A DNA stretch of 64,000 nt from Pseudomonas sp. IB20 (GCF_009707325.1 NZ_CP046103.1:434001-498000), one strand, 5' to 3'; positions 54,334 through 63,671 are shown, counted from the first letter of the stretch. Notes: generated by a model from the sequence alone, not told the origin. Program-made: numbers and translations.

Positions 54334-55784
54334 TGCGTTTGTCCGAGCTGAAGAAAGCCGGCCGCACGCCTGATCTGCCGCTGACTATCGAGCTGGCGGA
54401 CGCCGCAGGCCCAGGGCAGTTGCAACTGCTCAGCCTGTTGCGCGTGTTACCGGGCGAGCGCTACGTGGGTGCTGGCGTCTGGCGCGGGCGCACGGTGCTG
54501 GCCAAGTTATTGGTCGGCAGCAAGGCGGCACGCCACTTTCAGCGCGAACTCAGCGGTGTGCGCCTGCTCGCCGAGCAAGGCCTGACCACGCCACTGCTGC
54601 TTGCCGATGGCCTGCAAGAAGGCGAGGGCGGCTGGCTGCTGTTTGAATTTATTGAAGGCGCCCAAAGCCTTGCCGATGCCTGGCAGGCCGTCGAAGGCTT
54701 GCCGCCGCTGGCTGACGAACAAACCGCCGTGCTCGCTGAGGCCCTGGCGGCGATTGCCCAGATGCACGCCAAAGGCCTGTGGCAGGAAGACCTGCACCTG
54801 GACAACCTGCTGCGCCAGAACGGCAAGCTGTACCTGATTGACGGTGCCGGGATTCGTGTCGAAGAGGCGGGCAAACCGCTGTCGCGCAACCGCGTCCTGG
54901 AAAACCTCGGGGTGTTTTTTGCGCAGTTGCCGAAAAATCTTGAGCCGTTCACCGAAGAGCTGCTGGTGTACTACCTGCTGAGCAATGGCGAACATGCTGT
55001 GCCGCTGGAGGCCCTGGAAAAACAGGTGCGCAAAGTCAGCGCCTGGCGCTTGAGGGACTTTTTGAACAAGGTTGGCCGCGAATGCACGCTGTTCAGCGTG
55101 GTGCGTGGCGCCTTTGTCTTGCGTGCGATTCGTCGCGAGGAAGAGGCCGCGATGCTGCCGGTATTGGAGCAGGCTGATGCATTGCTGGATCAGGGCCACC
55201 TGTACAAAACCGGTGGTGCGGCCAGCGTGGGCAAGGTCGAGGTGGCCGGTCGGCCGCTGGTGATCAAACGCTACAACATCAAGGGCTTTGCCCATTGGCT
55301 CAAGCGCTTCTGGCGCCCGAGCCGTGCCTGGCATTCGTGGCGCGAAGGCAACCGTCTGGCGTTTCTGGGGATTGCTACGCCCAAGCCGCTGGCGGTGTTG
55401 GAGAAGCGGTTCTTCTGGCTGCGCAGCCGTGCGTATCTGGTGACTGAGTTTTTGCCGGGGCCGGACATCATCGAGCGTTTCGCGCCTTACGTTGAGCACG
55501 GCGATGTGCCTGAAAGCGAGCTGCTGGCGCTGGATCATCTGTTTGCCGAGCTGATTCGTGAGCGCATCAGTCACGGCGACTTCAAGGGCCATAACCTGTT
55601 CTGGCACGCAGACCGCTGGGCGTTGATTGACTTGGACGCCATGTGTCAGCACAGCTCAGTCGCCAGCTTTGCGCCGGCGTATGCCAAGGATCGTGCGCGG
55701 TTTATGCGCAACTGGCCGCAGAGCAGTGCGCTGTACCAACTGATCGATCAGCGTTTGCCCAAAGAGATCGGCGTCGCCGGTTAA
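54333..55784 (+). CDS. Tandem two-domain kinase of the LPS core locus (PA5006-like)
   Basis: A 483-aa protein made of two kinase-fold modules. The first (about residues 1-230) has catalytic loop LWQEDLHLDNLL and metal-binding LIDGAGI. The second (about 280-483) has VIKRYNIKG, SHGDFKGHNLFW and LIDLDAMCQ. Both catalytic Asp residues are present, so both halves could be active. It is the last gene of the waaF operon, starting in the stop of the WapQ-like gene (TGATG). A strong inverted repeat follows. The substrate is unknown; inner-core phosphorylation or a regulatory role is inferred from context. Confidence 0.85.
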   Translation: MRLSELKKAGRTPDLPLTIELADAAGPGQLQLLSLLRVLPGERYVGAGVWRGRTVLAKLLVGSKAARHFQRELSGVRLLAEQGLTTPLLLADGLQEGEGGWLLFEFIEGAQSLADAWQAVEGLPPLADEQTAVLAEALAAIAQMHAKGLWQEDLHLDNLLRQNGKLYLIDGAGIRVEEAGKPLSRNRVLENLGVFFAQLPKNLEPFTEELLVYYLLSNGEHAVPLEALEKQVRKVSAWRLRDFLNKVGRECTLFSVVRGAFVLRAIRREEEAAMLPVLEQADALLDQGHLYKTGGAASVGKVEVAGRPLVIKRYNIKGFAHWLKRFWRPSRAWHSWREGNRLAFLGIATPKPLAVLEKRFFWLRSRAYLVTEFLPGPDIIERFAPYVEHGDVPESELLALDHLFAELIRERISHGDFKGHNLFWHADRWALIDLDAMCQHSSVASFAPAYAKDRARFMRNWPQSSALYQLIDQRLPKEIGVAG

Positions 55785-55797
55785 AGCGGGCTTTCGG

Positions 55798-55846
55798 CCC
55801 TATCGCGGGCATAGGTATCTAAATAGATACCCATGCCGCAATAGGG
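55798..55846. terminator. Large inverted repeat between the LPS kinase and the TonB receptor gene
   Basis: Arms 55798-55821 and 55824-55846 match as CCCTAT-GCGGGCAT-GGTATCTA against TAGATACC-ATGCCGC-ATAGGG, with two or three mismatches and a 2-nt loop. It lies 14 bp after the kinase stop and 25 bp from the convergent TonB receptor stop. It probably ends transcription from both sides, though no T-run follows. Confidence 0.75.
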
Positions 55847-55870
55847 CCACCTAGGCGCCGCGTGGCCTGA

Positions 55871-57991
55871 TCAGAACTGATATTCAGCCCCAGCCCCCGC
55901 ATACCATGACCTTCCCGGTGCCGCTTCGTAATAGCGGAAGTTGCCGTCCCCGACAATCACCGAACCCACGTACTGGCGATCCAGCAAGTTATCCAAACGC
56001 AAGGTCTGGTGAAAGGTCCAGTGCTCGACCTTCTGCTCAAAGCGCGCACGCCAGTTGAATACGCTGTAGCCCGGCGCGGCGCGTTGCTGGTTGGTGTCTT
56101 CGACGTAGACCTTGCTGCGGTAAATGCCTTCGATGGCGGTGCTGACCCAGTCGCGGGGCTTCCAGTTCAGCTCGGCGAAAAGGGTGGTTTGGGGCACGCC
56201 CGGGAGGTAGTTGCCTTTGTCGATGGCTTTCCCGTTCCCGATGAAGTAACTGTCGTAGGTGGCTTGCAGTCGGGTGTAGGCGAGGCTTGTGCTCCAGTGG
56301 TCGCTGAGCTGGCTTTCAAGGCCCAGTTCGAAGCCACGGCGCAGGGTGCGGCCGGCATTTTGATAAGTGGTGCGCCCGTCCTTGGATTGCGCCACTACCA
56401 ATTCATCCTCGGTGGTGATCTGGAAAAGGGCGGCGTTGAGGCGCGTGTCTTGGCCAATGCGTGCTTTCAGGCCGACCTCGTATTGTTTGCTGACGGAAGG
56501 CTTGAGCGCGAAATTGAAGCCGTTTGAGGTGCTGGAATACGCCGACTCCGCCTGAGTCGGCGTTTCGAAGCCTTTGCCCGCGCTCACGTAACCATGCAGG
56601 TCTGGCGTGAAGGCGTACATCACGCTCACTGACGGCGTGTTCTTCTGGTAGGTCTTGCTGCCGCTGTCGTTGCCGTCGCTGAGAAAGTGGTCGTCCACGT
56701 CCATCTTCAGGGTGCTGTGGCGCAGGCCGGCTTGCAGGGTCCAGTCGCCCAGCAGCCAGTTGGCTTGCACGAACGGGTCGAGGCTGGTGGCGGTGTCGAT
56801 TTCGTCGCGGCCCAAGGCGCCTTTGACGCCGTGCACGCCGTTGAGGGTGTTGGAATAGCCTTGGCGATCATCCTGGCTGCGGTCGTAGTCGAGACCGGTG
56901 ATCAGGGTCAGGTCGCCGGGGGCGCTGGTGATCGGTTGCAGCCAGTGGATGGAGCCGCCGTAGAACTTGCGGTCGAAGTCCACGACGCCGCCGCGCGCAT
57001 TGGCGAGGTTGGGTTCGCCCTTGGTCTTGTCGGGAATCGACAAATACTGAATCACACTCCGCCGCCCTGTATACGCGTTCACCTGCAACGTCGCATCACC
57101 GATGTAGCGCTCGTAATTCATACCCAATTGCTGATGATCGATGCTTTTTCGCGTGTTGTACTGCAGCGCGGCGGGATCCACAGAGCGCGGATCTGCTTTA
57201 TAGGCTGCCCATTTCTGCCCCAGCGGGTCCTGCGTGCCGTTCTGCTCCAGGCTGCTGTAAATCAGCGCCAGTTTGCTGTCGTCATCCGGCTCGAAGTTCA
57301 GCTTGGCAAAGGTCTGGTCGCGACGGGCGCTGCTGTGGTCGCGGTAGCCGTCGGTGTCCATGCGCGAGGCGTCGAGCACGAAACCCGCGCCGTTGGCTGC
57401 GCCTTCGGCCGTCAGGTGGTGCTTGCTCAGGCCGTCGCTGCCCACCAGGGTTTCGGCGCCGATGCGCGGCGAGCCTTCGCCGTTGCGGGAAAACATCTGG
57501 ATCACCCCGCCGGCGTTGCTGCCGTACAAAGTGGCCGCCGGGCCGCGCAGGACTTCGATGCGCTCGGCGGTGTCGAGGTTGAAGGTGGCGGCCTGACCCT
57601 GGCCGTCCGGGGTGCTAGCGGGAATGCCATCAGCCATCAGCTTGATGCCGCGCACGCCAAACGCCGAACGGGCACCGAAGCCGCGCGAGGAAATCTGCAG
57701 GTCCTGCGCGTAGTTCTGGCGGTTTTGCACCACCAGGCCGGGCACGCGCGACAGGGCTTCGGAGGCGTTGATGCCGAGTTGGCCGTCGCTGATTTGCTCG
57801 TGGCTGATGCTGTCCACCGAGTACGGCAGGTCGAAGGTCGGGCTGGCGCTGCGTGAACCGGTGACCACGCTGGGGTCGAGGATCAGTGGGGGCTCGTCGG
57901 CCCTGACGCTGTAGCTCACCCCCAAAAGGCCAGCAAGCAACATCGTGAAACAGATGGGGGTGACAACGTTCATAAGCAAGCCGACATCCAT
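55871..57991 (-). CDS. TonB-dependent outer membrane receptor
   Basis: A TonB-dependent receptor of 706 aa (700 if started at Met7). After a signal peptide (NVVTPICFTMLLAGLLG to about SVRA), the plug domain (about residues 45-165) has LPYSVDSISHEQISDGQLG, the variant of the TonB-linked plug start, and RIEVLRGPAATLYGSNAGGV. The barrel runs to AGAGAEYQF at the C-terminus with the final Phe. It imports an unidentified ligand such as an iron chelate. It is on the opposite strand inside the LPS-core locus and has no TonB or sigma-factor partner here; no Fur box was recognised in its upstream region. Confidence 0.9.
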   Translation of the reverse strand: MDVGLLMNVVTPICFTMLLAGLLGVSYSVRADEPPLILDPSVVTGSRSASPTFDLPYSVDSISHEQISDGQLGINASEALSRVPGLVVQNRQNYAQDLQISSRGFGARSAFGVRGIKLMADGIPASTPDGQGQAATFNLDTAERIEVLRGPAATLYGSNAGGVIQMFSRNGEGSPRIGAETLVGSDGLSKHHLTAEGAANGAGFVLDASRMDTDGYRDHSSARRDQTFAKLNFEPDDDSKLALIYSSLEQNGTQDPLGQKWAAYKADPRSVDPAALQYNTRKSIDHQQLGMNYERYIGDATLQVNAYTGRRSVIQYLSIPDKTKGEPNLANARGGVVDFDRKFYGGSIHWLQPITSAPGDLTLITGLDYDRSQDDRQGYSNTLNGVHGVKGALGRDEIDTATSLDPFVQANWLLGDWTLQAGLRHSTLKMDVDDHFLSDGNDSGSKTYQKNTPSVSVMYAFTPDLHGYVSAGKGFETPTQAESAYSSTSNGFNFALKPSVSKQYEVGLKARIGQDTRLNAALFQITTEDELVVAQSKDGRTTYQNAGRTLRRGFELGLESQLSDHWSTSLAYTRLQATYDSYFIGNGKAIDKGNYLPGVPQTTLFAELNWKPRDWVSTAIEGIYRSKVYVEDTNQQRAAPGYSVFNWRARFEQKVEHWTFHQTLRLDNLLDRQYVGSVIVGDGNFRYYEAAPGRSWYAGAGAEYQF

Positions 57992-58098
57992 AGCGCGCAG
58001 CGCTGGCGCGCAAAAGTGCGCAAGTTTAACGGCTCGGCAGGCGTTTGCCGACTGACTCGTCGGTGGTTTGTCGATCTATCTGGAGTTCGCAACCCTAG

Positions 58099-58338
58099 GT
58101 TAAGCTGCCGTTTTCTACTCACTGTGAGAATGTTCCGCGTGTTTACAGTGGCGTGGTGTATGACTTCTGCTCCCTCAATGGCGAGCCCAACAGTCACGGG
58201 AATATGGCGGACCAGCAGGTTAACTCGATTCCTTGGATGGCCATTGATTTTGTCGCATCAGGCGTTCTGGATACGTTGGTGCTGCCTTACACGGTCTATC
58301 GGCAGAGCAAGGACGGCAGTATTGAGATCTTTCGCTAG
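58099..58338 (+). pseudogene. 3' remnant of a YceK/YidQ-type (DUF1375) lipoprotein gene
   Basis: An open stretch of 79 codons whose upper part reads THCENVPRVYSGVVYDFCSL and whose end reads PWMAIDFVASGVLDTLVLPYT. This pattern, with VLDTLVLPYT near the C-terminus, is that of YceK/YidQ-family lipoproteins. The signal peptide and lipobox Cys are missing: an in-frame stop lies at 58096 and no start codon with a signal sequence is in the other frames. A GTG at 58153 could start a 61-aa peptide but not the lipoprotein. It is probably a 5'-deleted gene. Confidence 0.55.
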
Positions 58339-58394
58339 GGCGCAGTGACAACGGGTCGCCATAAACGCTAGATCATCACCGGACGTCTTTACGC

Positions 58395-58400
58395 TATAAT
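58395..58400 (+). promoter_or_regulatory. Likely -10 box for the carbamoyltransferase operon
   Basis: TATAAT, a perfect sigma-70 -10 hexamer, lies 92 bp before the GTG start of the carbamoyltransferase gene. The -35 region (about 58372-58377) is weak, so activation or an extended element may be needed. Confidence 0.5.
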
Positions 58401-58491
58401 CCCGCCCTTTAGCTGTTTCTCGTCCAGGCGAGAGGCACACTTTTTTCAGGCGCAACCCGCCTGTATGCAGACTAAAAGAGGCTAGACCCCT

Positions 58492-60249
58492 GTGGCATTG
58501 ACGATTCTTGGCCTGTCCGGCGCCCTTAGCCATGATCCTTCCGCAGCCTTGTATATCGACGGCAAGCTGATCGCGGCCGCCGAAGAAGAGCGCTTCGTAC
58601 GCGACAAACATGCAAAGAACCGCATGCCCTACGAGTCGGCGAAGTTCTGCCTGGAGCAGGCCGGCATCAAACCTTCCGACGTTGATGTGGTGGCGATCCC
58701 GTTCGCCCCGATCAGCCTGTTCGGCGAGGCGCGCTGGCACTATGCCAAGCGTTACTGGTACGCCCCGGACCGCGCCCTCGACGCGATCCTGATGGGCAAC
58801 CGTCGCTACAAGCGCTATCGCAACAAGATCGTCTGGTGCCTGGAACAACTGGGCTTTGATCCGAAGAAAATCAAGATCGAACCGGTTGAACACCACTTGG
58901 CTCACGCCTCCAGCGCCTACCACTGCTCCGGCTTCCAGGAAAAAACCGCGATCCTGGGCATCGACGGCAAGGGTGAGTACGCCACCACGTTCTTCGGCTA
59001 CGGCGAAAACGGCAAGATCCACAAGATCAAAGAATTCTACGACCCGGATTCCCTGGGCGGCCTGTACGGCGCGATCACCGAGTTCCTCGGTTTCGAGATG
59101 CTCGACGGCGAGTTCAAGGTCATGGGCATGGCGCCGTATGGCGACGCCAGCAAGTACGATTTCTCGCGTCTGGCCTCGTTTGAGAATGGCGAGTTGGTGA
59201 TCAACACCGACTACGCCAACGTCATCGGCCTGCGCCGCTACAAAGAGAAGGGCAAGGGTTTCTACTTCTCGCCAAAGCTGATCGAGTGGCTGGGCCCCAA
59301 GCGCGAAGGCGACATCGCCGACGAGCCGTACATCCACTACGCCGCCAGCATGCAAGCGCTGTTCGAAAAGCTGGCCTTGCAGATGATCGACCACTACCTG
59401 GGTGACATCCTCAAGGACACCGGCAAGCTGGCCTTCGCCGGCGGCTGCGCGCTGAACGTTAAGTTGAACCAGAAGATCATTGCCCGCGATGACGTCAAGG
59501 AGCTGTTCGTGCAGCCGGCGTCCGGCGATGCCGGCACCGCCGTCGGTGCGGCGGCCTACGTGTCCCACGCCCGTGGTGTACCGGTTGAGAAGATGGAACA
59601 CGTCTATCTCGGCCCGTCCTACAGCAACGAAGACGTGATCGCCGCGTGCGCCAAGCACGCGAGCAAGCCGGTCTGGCGCAAGATCGAGAACATGCCTAAG
59701 CGCATCGCCAAGATCATGGTCGACGGCAACCCGGTGGCCTGGTTCCAGGGCCGCATGGAGTTTGGCCCGCGTGCGTTGGGCGGTCGTTCGATCATCGGTT
59801 GCCCGAGCGCGACCGGCGTGGCGGATCGCATCAACCACCAGATCAAGTTCCGCGAGCGCTGGAGGCCTTTCTGCCCGTCGATGCTCGACACTGTGGCCCC
59901 GCAGATGATCAAGGTCGATCACCCGGCGCCGTTCATGACCTTCACCTTTGAAGTGTCGGACGAGTGGAAAACCCGCGTGCCGGAAGTGGTGCATGAAGAT
60001 GGCACGTCCCGCGCTCAGGTGCTCAAACGCGAATACAACCCGCGCTACTACGACATGATGAAAGAGCTGGAAGTGCTGACCGGCAACGGCGTGTCGCTGA
60101 ACACCTCGCTCAACCGTCGTGGCGAAGCGATGATCTGCTCGCCGACCGACGCGCTGAACATGTTCTTCGGCTCCGACCTGCAGTACCTGATCATGGAAGA
60201 CATCCTGGTCGTCAAAGACGGCGTGGACCCTTATGACTCGGTCGGCTGA
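58492..60249 (+). CDS. LPS core carbamoyltransferase (PA5005-like)
   Basis: A 585-aa enzyme of the NodU/CmcH-type carbamoyltransferase family that moves a carbamoyl group from carbamoyl phosphate. The metal-binding HHLAHASSAYHCSGF (about residues 134-148), FAGGCALNVKLNQKI and MEFGPRALGGRSIIG mark its two domains. In PAO1 the counterpart sits in the LPS locus and the inner-core heptose II is carbamoylated, so the same role is inferred. The start is GTG at 58492 (GTGGCATTGACG). It overlaps the next glycosyltransferase gene by 17 bp and opens a second coupled run. Confidence 0.9.
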   Translation: MALTILGLSGALSHDPSAALYIDGKLIAAAEEERFVRDKHAKNRMPYESAKFCLEQAGIKPSDVDVVAIPFAPISLFGEARWHYAKRYWYAPDRALDAILMGNRRYKRYRNKIVWCLEQLGFDPKKIKIEPVEHHLAHASSAYHCSGFQEKTAILGIDGKGEYATTFFGYGENGKIHKIKEFYDPDSLGGLYGAITEFLGFEMLDGEFKVMGMAPYGDASKYDFSRLASFENGELVINTDYANVIGLRRYKEKGKGFYFSPKLIEWLGPKREGDIADEPYIHYAASMQALFEKLALQMIDHYLGDILKDTGKLAFAGGCALNVKLNQKIIARDDVKELFVQPASGDAGTAVGAAAYVSHARGVPVEKMEHVYLGPSYSNEDVIAACAKHASKPVWRKIENMPKRIAKIMVDGNPVAWFQGRMEFGPRALGGRSIIGCPSATGVADRINHQIKFRERWRPFCPSMLDTVAPQMIKVDHPAPFMTFTFEVSDEWKTRVPEVVHEDGTSRAQVLKREYNPRYYDMMKELEVLTGNGVSLNTSLNRRGEAMICSPTDALNMFFGSDLQYLIMEDILVVKDGVDPYDSVG

Positions 60250-61363
60250 GCGCCACGTCCTGCAGTTCTGCCACGGCTATGACGGGCCGTTCCTGGATTG
60301 CGCGCGGCAGTACGCGAGCCTGTTCGCAGGCTCGGGCTATAAAGTGACCACGGTGTTTCTCACCGGGGTCGCTGACCCCGAGGTCGCCGCCGGTTGCGCC
60401 TCTGATGAAGTGTTGTTCATGGAATTCAGCTCCAAGGCCATTCGTGGCCTGAAGCTGGGCGCCATCCGTGAGCTGCGCAAGATCGCAGCGTCGCGCAACT
60501 TCAGTTTCTGCATCGCTCACCGGTTCAAGCCGATCTATATCGCCTTGCTTGGCACGCGCTTGCCGGTGATCGGTGTGCATCACGCGTTCGGTGACTATGA
60601 GCGCCGCACCCGCAAGCTGTTTGCCTCGATTTTCCGCAAACGCCTGAGCCTGCTCGGTGTGTCCGATGCGGTGCGCGATGACATGCGCCGTTGCCTGCCG
60701 ACCTGGCCGGCGGCGCGTATTCAGACGCTGTACAACCGCATTGATGTCGACGCCCTGCAGGCCCAGCAGGTGTCGGCCGATGCGGCGCGGGATGCCTTGG
60801 GGCTGTCGCCGGACGAGTGGGTGGTCGGCAACGTCGGCCGTCTGCACCCGGACAAAGACCAAGCCACCTTGCTCAAGGGTTTTGCCCTGGCGTTGCCACA
60901 TTTGCCGGCGCAGAGTCGCCTGGCGATCCTCGGTACCGGTCGGCTGGAACAAGACCTCAAGGCTTTGGCCCGCGAGTTGGGCATTGCCGAGCAGGTACTG
61001 TTCCTCGGCCAGGTGCCGGAGGCGCGCCGTTACTTCCGAGCGTTCGACGCCTTTGCCCTGAGTTCCGATCACGAGCCGTTCGGCATGGTGCTGTTGGAAG
61101 CCATGGCCGCTGGCGTGCCGCTGTTGGCAACTGCGTGTGGCGGCGCCCGGGAAGTGGTCGAGGGCGTGGGTATTCTGTTTCCGTTCGGTGACGCCGAACG
61201 CCTGGGCCAAGGGCTTCGGCACTTGGCGGCGATGGATCGTCAACAGCACCAACAGTGTGCCGAGATGATGCTCGAGCGCCTGCACGAGCGGTTTTCGGAT
61301 CAGGCGGTACGCGATACGTTCTGGCTGTTGCCGCCTGTCATTGCACTGACCGCGAGGGCCTGA
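60233..61363 (+). CDS. wapH: LPS core glycosyltransferase, GT4 family (WapH-like)
   Basis: A 376-aa GT4 glycosyltransferase. Rossmann-type segments FCHGYDGPFLDCARQYASLF and NVGRLHPDKDQATLLKGFAL are present, with the donor site SSDHEPFGMVLLEAMAAGVP (E-x7-E, about residues 276-295). By position it matches PAO1 PA5004, WapH, an outer-core glucosyltransferase. Acceptor and sugar are not provable here. Its TGA overlaps the next ATG (TGATG). Confidence 0.82.
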   Translation: MTRSAERHVLQFCHGYDGPFLDCARQYASLFAGSGYKVTTVFLTGVADPEVAAGCASDEVLFMEFSSKAIRGLKLGAIRELRKIAASRNFSFCIAHRFKPIYIALLGTRLPVIGVHHAFGDYERRTRKLFASIFRKRLSLLGVSDAVRDDMRRCLPTWPAARIQTLYNRIDVDALQAQQVSADAARDALGLSPDEWVVGNVGRLHPDKDQATLLKGFALALPHLPAQSRLAILGTGRLEQDLKALARELGIAEQVLFLGQVPEARRYFRAFDAFALSSDHEPFGMVLLEAMAAGVPLLATACGGAREVVEGVGILFPFGDAERLGQGLRHLAAMDRQQHQQCAEMMLERLHERFSDQAVRDTFWLLPPVIALTARA

Positions 61364-62259
61364 TGCTCAATCGATTCCAAGGCTGGCGCGAGCGTGGCTG
61401 GGCGGTCGTTGACGCGCCCACTTACAGTGACGCCTGGCAGCGTTACGGTGGCAGTGTCGCCACCCATCCGCAGGTGGTTGAACGTCTGGCCGGGCTGGCC
61501 GACATTCCTGTGCGCTACTTGGCGTGGGAACAAGGCGGTGAGCTCAAGGCGTGCATTGCGACCTGGGGGCGCGACTTGGCCCTGTCCAAGGATGTGCTCA
61601 AGCGCCATGGCAAGAAGGGCTTGTTCGACTTGGGCAATGCCGAGTTGATCCTGCCTGCCGCCGCCGATGCCCAGGCGCCGTTGCGCCATCGCGGGCGCTA
61701 CCTCTCGGCCCTGAATGAAGGCCGGTTTGCTGGCCTCAAGCTCCAGGCCGAGCAGTTGGCCATGGCGCGTACGCCGGAAGAACTGTCGAAGAAGTTTCGC
61801 TATAACCAGCGCCGTGAGTTGCGTTTGCTGGAAGAGGCGGGCGGCGTGGTGCGTGCGGTCCAGGAATTCTCCAGTGCAGAGCTGGCAGCGATTTACTGCG
61901 ACCTGTTCCAGCGCCGCTGGGGTTTTGCCGCCACCGGTGCCGAGCGCATGGCGCAGGTGATCGAGTTGCTGCGTGAATGGCTGATCGGTTCGGTGATTTT
62001 CCTCAACGATGCGCCGATTGCCATTCAATTGGTCTACCGCGTTGAAGCGCCCGAATGGATCAGCGTCGAGTACATCAATGGCGGCGTAGACCCTGAAACG
62101 CGCGCGTTCAGCCCGGGCAGCGTACTGAGCTTTCTCAACACGCAAAGTGCCTGGGAGCAGGCGCGTGAAGCCGGCAAGCCGCTGCGGTTCTCATTCGGCC
62201 GGGCTGACCGCGAATACAAGGACCGTTGGTGCAACCCTGTACCGGTATTCAACGTATGA
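61363..62259 (+). CDS. Mig-14-like antimicrobial peptide resistance protein
   Basis: A 298-aa protein of the Mig-14/GNAT-like (FemX-type) family, linked in Salmonella and P. aeruginosa (PA5003) to resistance to cationic peptides. The C-terminal GNAT-like core SVIFLNDAPIAIQLVYRVE and SFGRADREYKDRWCNPVPV are family features. It probably acts in the cytoplasm or at the inner membrane; the reaction is unknown. The start MLNRFQGWRERGWAVVDA at 61363 gives the TGATG junction, and the 3' end overlaps dnpA by 4 bp. Confidence 0.82.
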   Translation: MLNRFQGWRERGWAVVDAPTYSDAWQRYGGSVATHPQVVERLAGLADIPVRYLAWEQGGELKACIATWGRDLALSKDVLKRHGKKGLFDLGNAELILPAAADAQAPLRHRGRYLSALNEGRFAGLKLQAEQLAMARTPEELSKKFRYNQRRELRLLEEAGGVVRAVQEFSSAELAAIYCDLFQRRWGFAATGAERMAQVIELLREWLIGSVIFLNDAPIAIQLVYRVEAPEWISVEYINGGVDPETRAFSPGSVLSFLNTQSAWEQAREAGKPLRFSFGRADREYKDRWCNPVPVFNV

Positions 62260-63671
62260 GCGAGTCGACGAGCCGTAAGCAGGCGCTGCTCAAGCGCCAC
62301 CGCCGTAATAAACGCATCAGCCTGCTGATCGGCCTGCTGCTGTTGATTGGCGTGGGTGTGCTGGTGGCCTGGTGGCTGCCGCTGGTGCTTGCAGTGCTGG
62401 CCTGGGTGGCCCATGAAGCCTGGTTTGCCGACCACCTGTTTTACTCGCCCAAGGACGACTACCAGTATCAGTTTGCAGCGGATACCGAGCAGCCCAAGGT
62501 CACGCTGATCAACGGCCGGTTGGTGTTAGGCGAGGCGCTGGAGCTGGCGGGCAATGAGACCCTGATCCTCGCGCTGCGCCTCAAGAGCAGCGCGTTGGGC
62601 CGCTTTATCGACCCGTTTATTACCTTGCCTGGCGCTGATCGCCAAGTGTTCGAGCGCGGCGTCAATGGCCTGCGCTACCTGAACCTCACCGGCCAAACGC
62701 AAGCGCTGCTCGATGGGCAACTGCTGCTGGGGGCTCGGTGCTGCCGTGTGCTGGGTACGCCAGTGCTGTCGGTATTCCGTCAGCCTGATGTGCGCGAGCA
62801 ACGGGTGATGGTCATTGCGCCGCACGCCGATGATGCCGAGTTGGCCGCCTTTGGCCTGTACAGCCAGGCGACTCAACCCTGGATCGTGACGTTGACGGCT
62901 GGCGAGATCGAAGCCGAGCACTATCAGCACATGGGCCTGGGCAAGCCTGAGGCGGCACGCCTCAAGGGCCGTTTGCGTGCTTGGGACAGTGTCGCCGTAC
63001 CGCGTTGGGCTGGGGTGGCGCAGGAACATTGCGTTCAGCTGGGGTATTTCTGCCTGCAATTAGCGGCGATGAAAGCCGAGCCGGATCGCGCCGTGGCTTC
63101 GCGAGAGGCCGAGTTGAGCGACATCCGCCTGTTCCGCCAATTCAATCCGTTCCCTTTGCCGGCGGATGCCGATGGCCGGCCGACCTGGAACAACCTGCTG
63201 GCCGACCTGCGCGCGTTGCTGCTCATGGCCCGCCCGGAAGTCATCGTGTTGCCCCATCCGGTGCTCGATCCGCATCCTGATCATATCTGCGCGCAGCAAG
63301 CCGTATTGGAAGCCTTACAGGGGCTTGAATGGCAGCCGACGACGTTGCTCGGTTACGCCAATCACCTGCATGACAATGACCGCTGGCCGATGGGCGATTC
63401 GGGCGCCGGTATCGCTTTGCCACCATGTTTTGATTCGACGTACACTTTGCGTCCTTATTGCCTGCCGGTGTCCGAAGGCCGGCAGTGTGACAAGGCCATG
63501 TCGCTGGGCATGATGCATGACTTGCAGCCCAGGATGCCGTTCAAGCGGCGTGTGCGGCGTGTCATACAGCGCTGGCTGGCGGGAAGGGCTGTCTCGCCCT
63601 GGGGTGAGAACGAGTTTTTCCGCAAGGCCATTCGGCGGCATGAGCTTTTTTGGTTCATCAAGCACAAGTAA
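62256..63671 (+). CDS. dnpA: PIG-L family de-N-acetylase, DnpA-like
   Basis: A 471-aa protein with an N-terminal membrane segment (about residues 22-50, LLIGLLLLIGVGVLVAWWLP) and a PIG-L/LmbE deacetylase domain. The zinc and catalytic motifs are APHADDAELAAFGLYS (about residue 189) and HPVLDPHPDHICA (about residue 340). It would remove an N-acetyl group from a core sugar; PAO1 DnpA (PA5002) is linked to fluoroquinolone tolerance. It starts in the mig-14 stop (ATGA). Confidence 0.88.
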   Translation: MSESTSRKQALLKRHRRNKRISLLIGLLLLIGVGVLVAWWLPLVLAVLAWVAHEAWFADHLFYSPKDDYQYQFAADTEQPKVTLINGRLVLGEALELAGNETLILALRLKSSALGRFIDPFITLPGADRQVFERGVNGLRYLNLTGQTQALLDGQLLLGARCCRVLGTPVLSVFRQPDVREQRVMVIAPHADDAELAAFGLYSQATQPWIVTLTAGEIEAEHYQHMGLGKPEAARLKGRLRAWDSVAVPRWAGVAQEHCVQLGYFCLQLAAMKAEPDRAVASREAELSDIRLFRQFNPFPLPADADGRPTWNNLLADLRALLLMARPEVIVLPHPVLDPHPDHICAQQAVLEALQGLEWQPTTLLGYANHLHDNDRWPMGDSGAGIALPPCFDSTYTLRPYCLPVSEGRQCDKAMSLGMMHDLQPRMPFKRRVRRVIQRWLAGRAVSPWGENEFFRKAIRRHELFWFIKHK

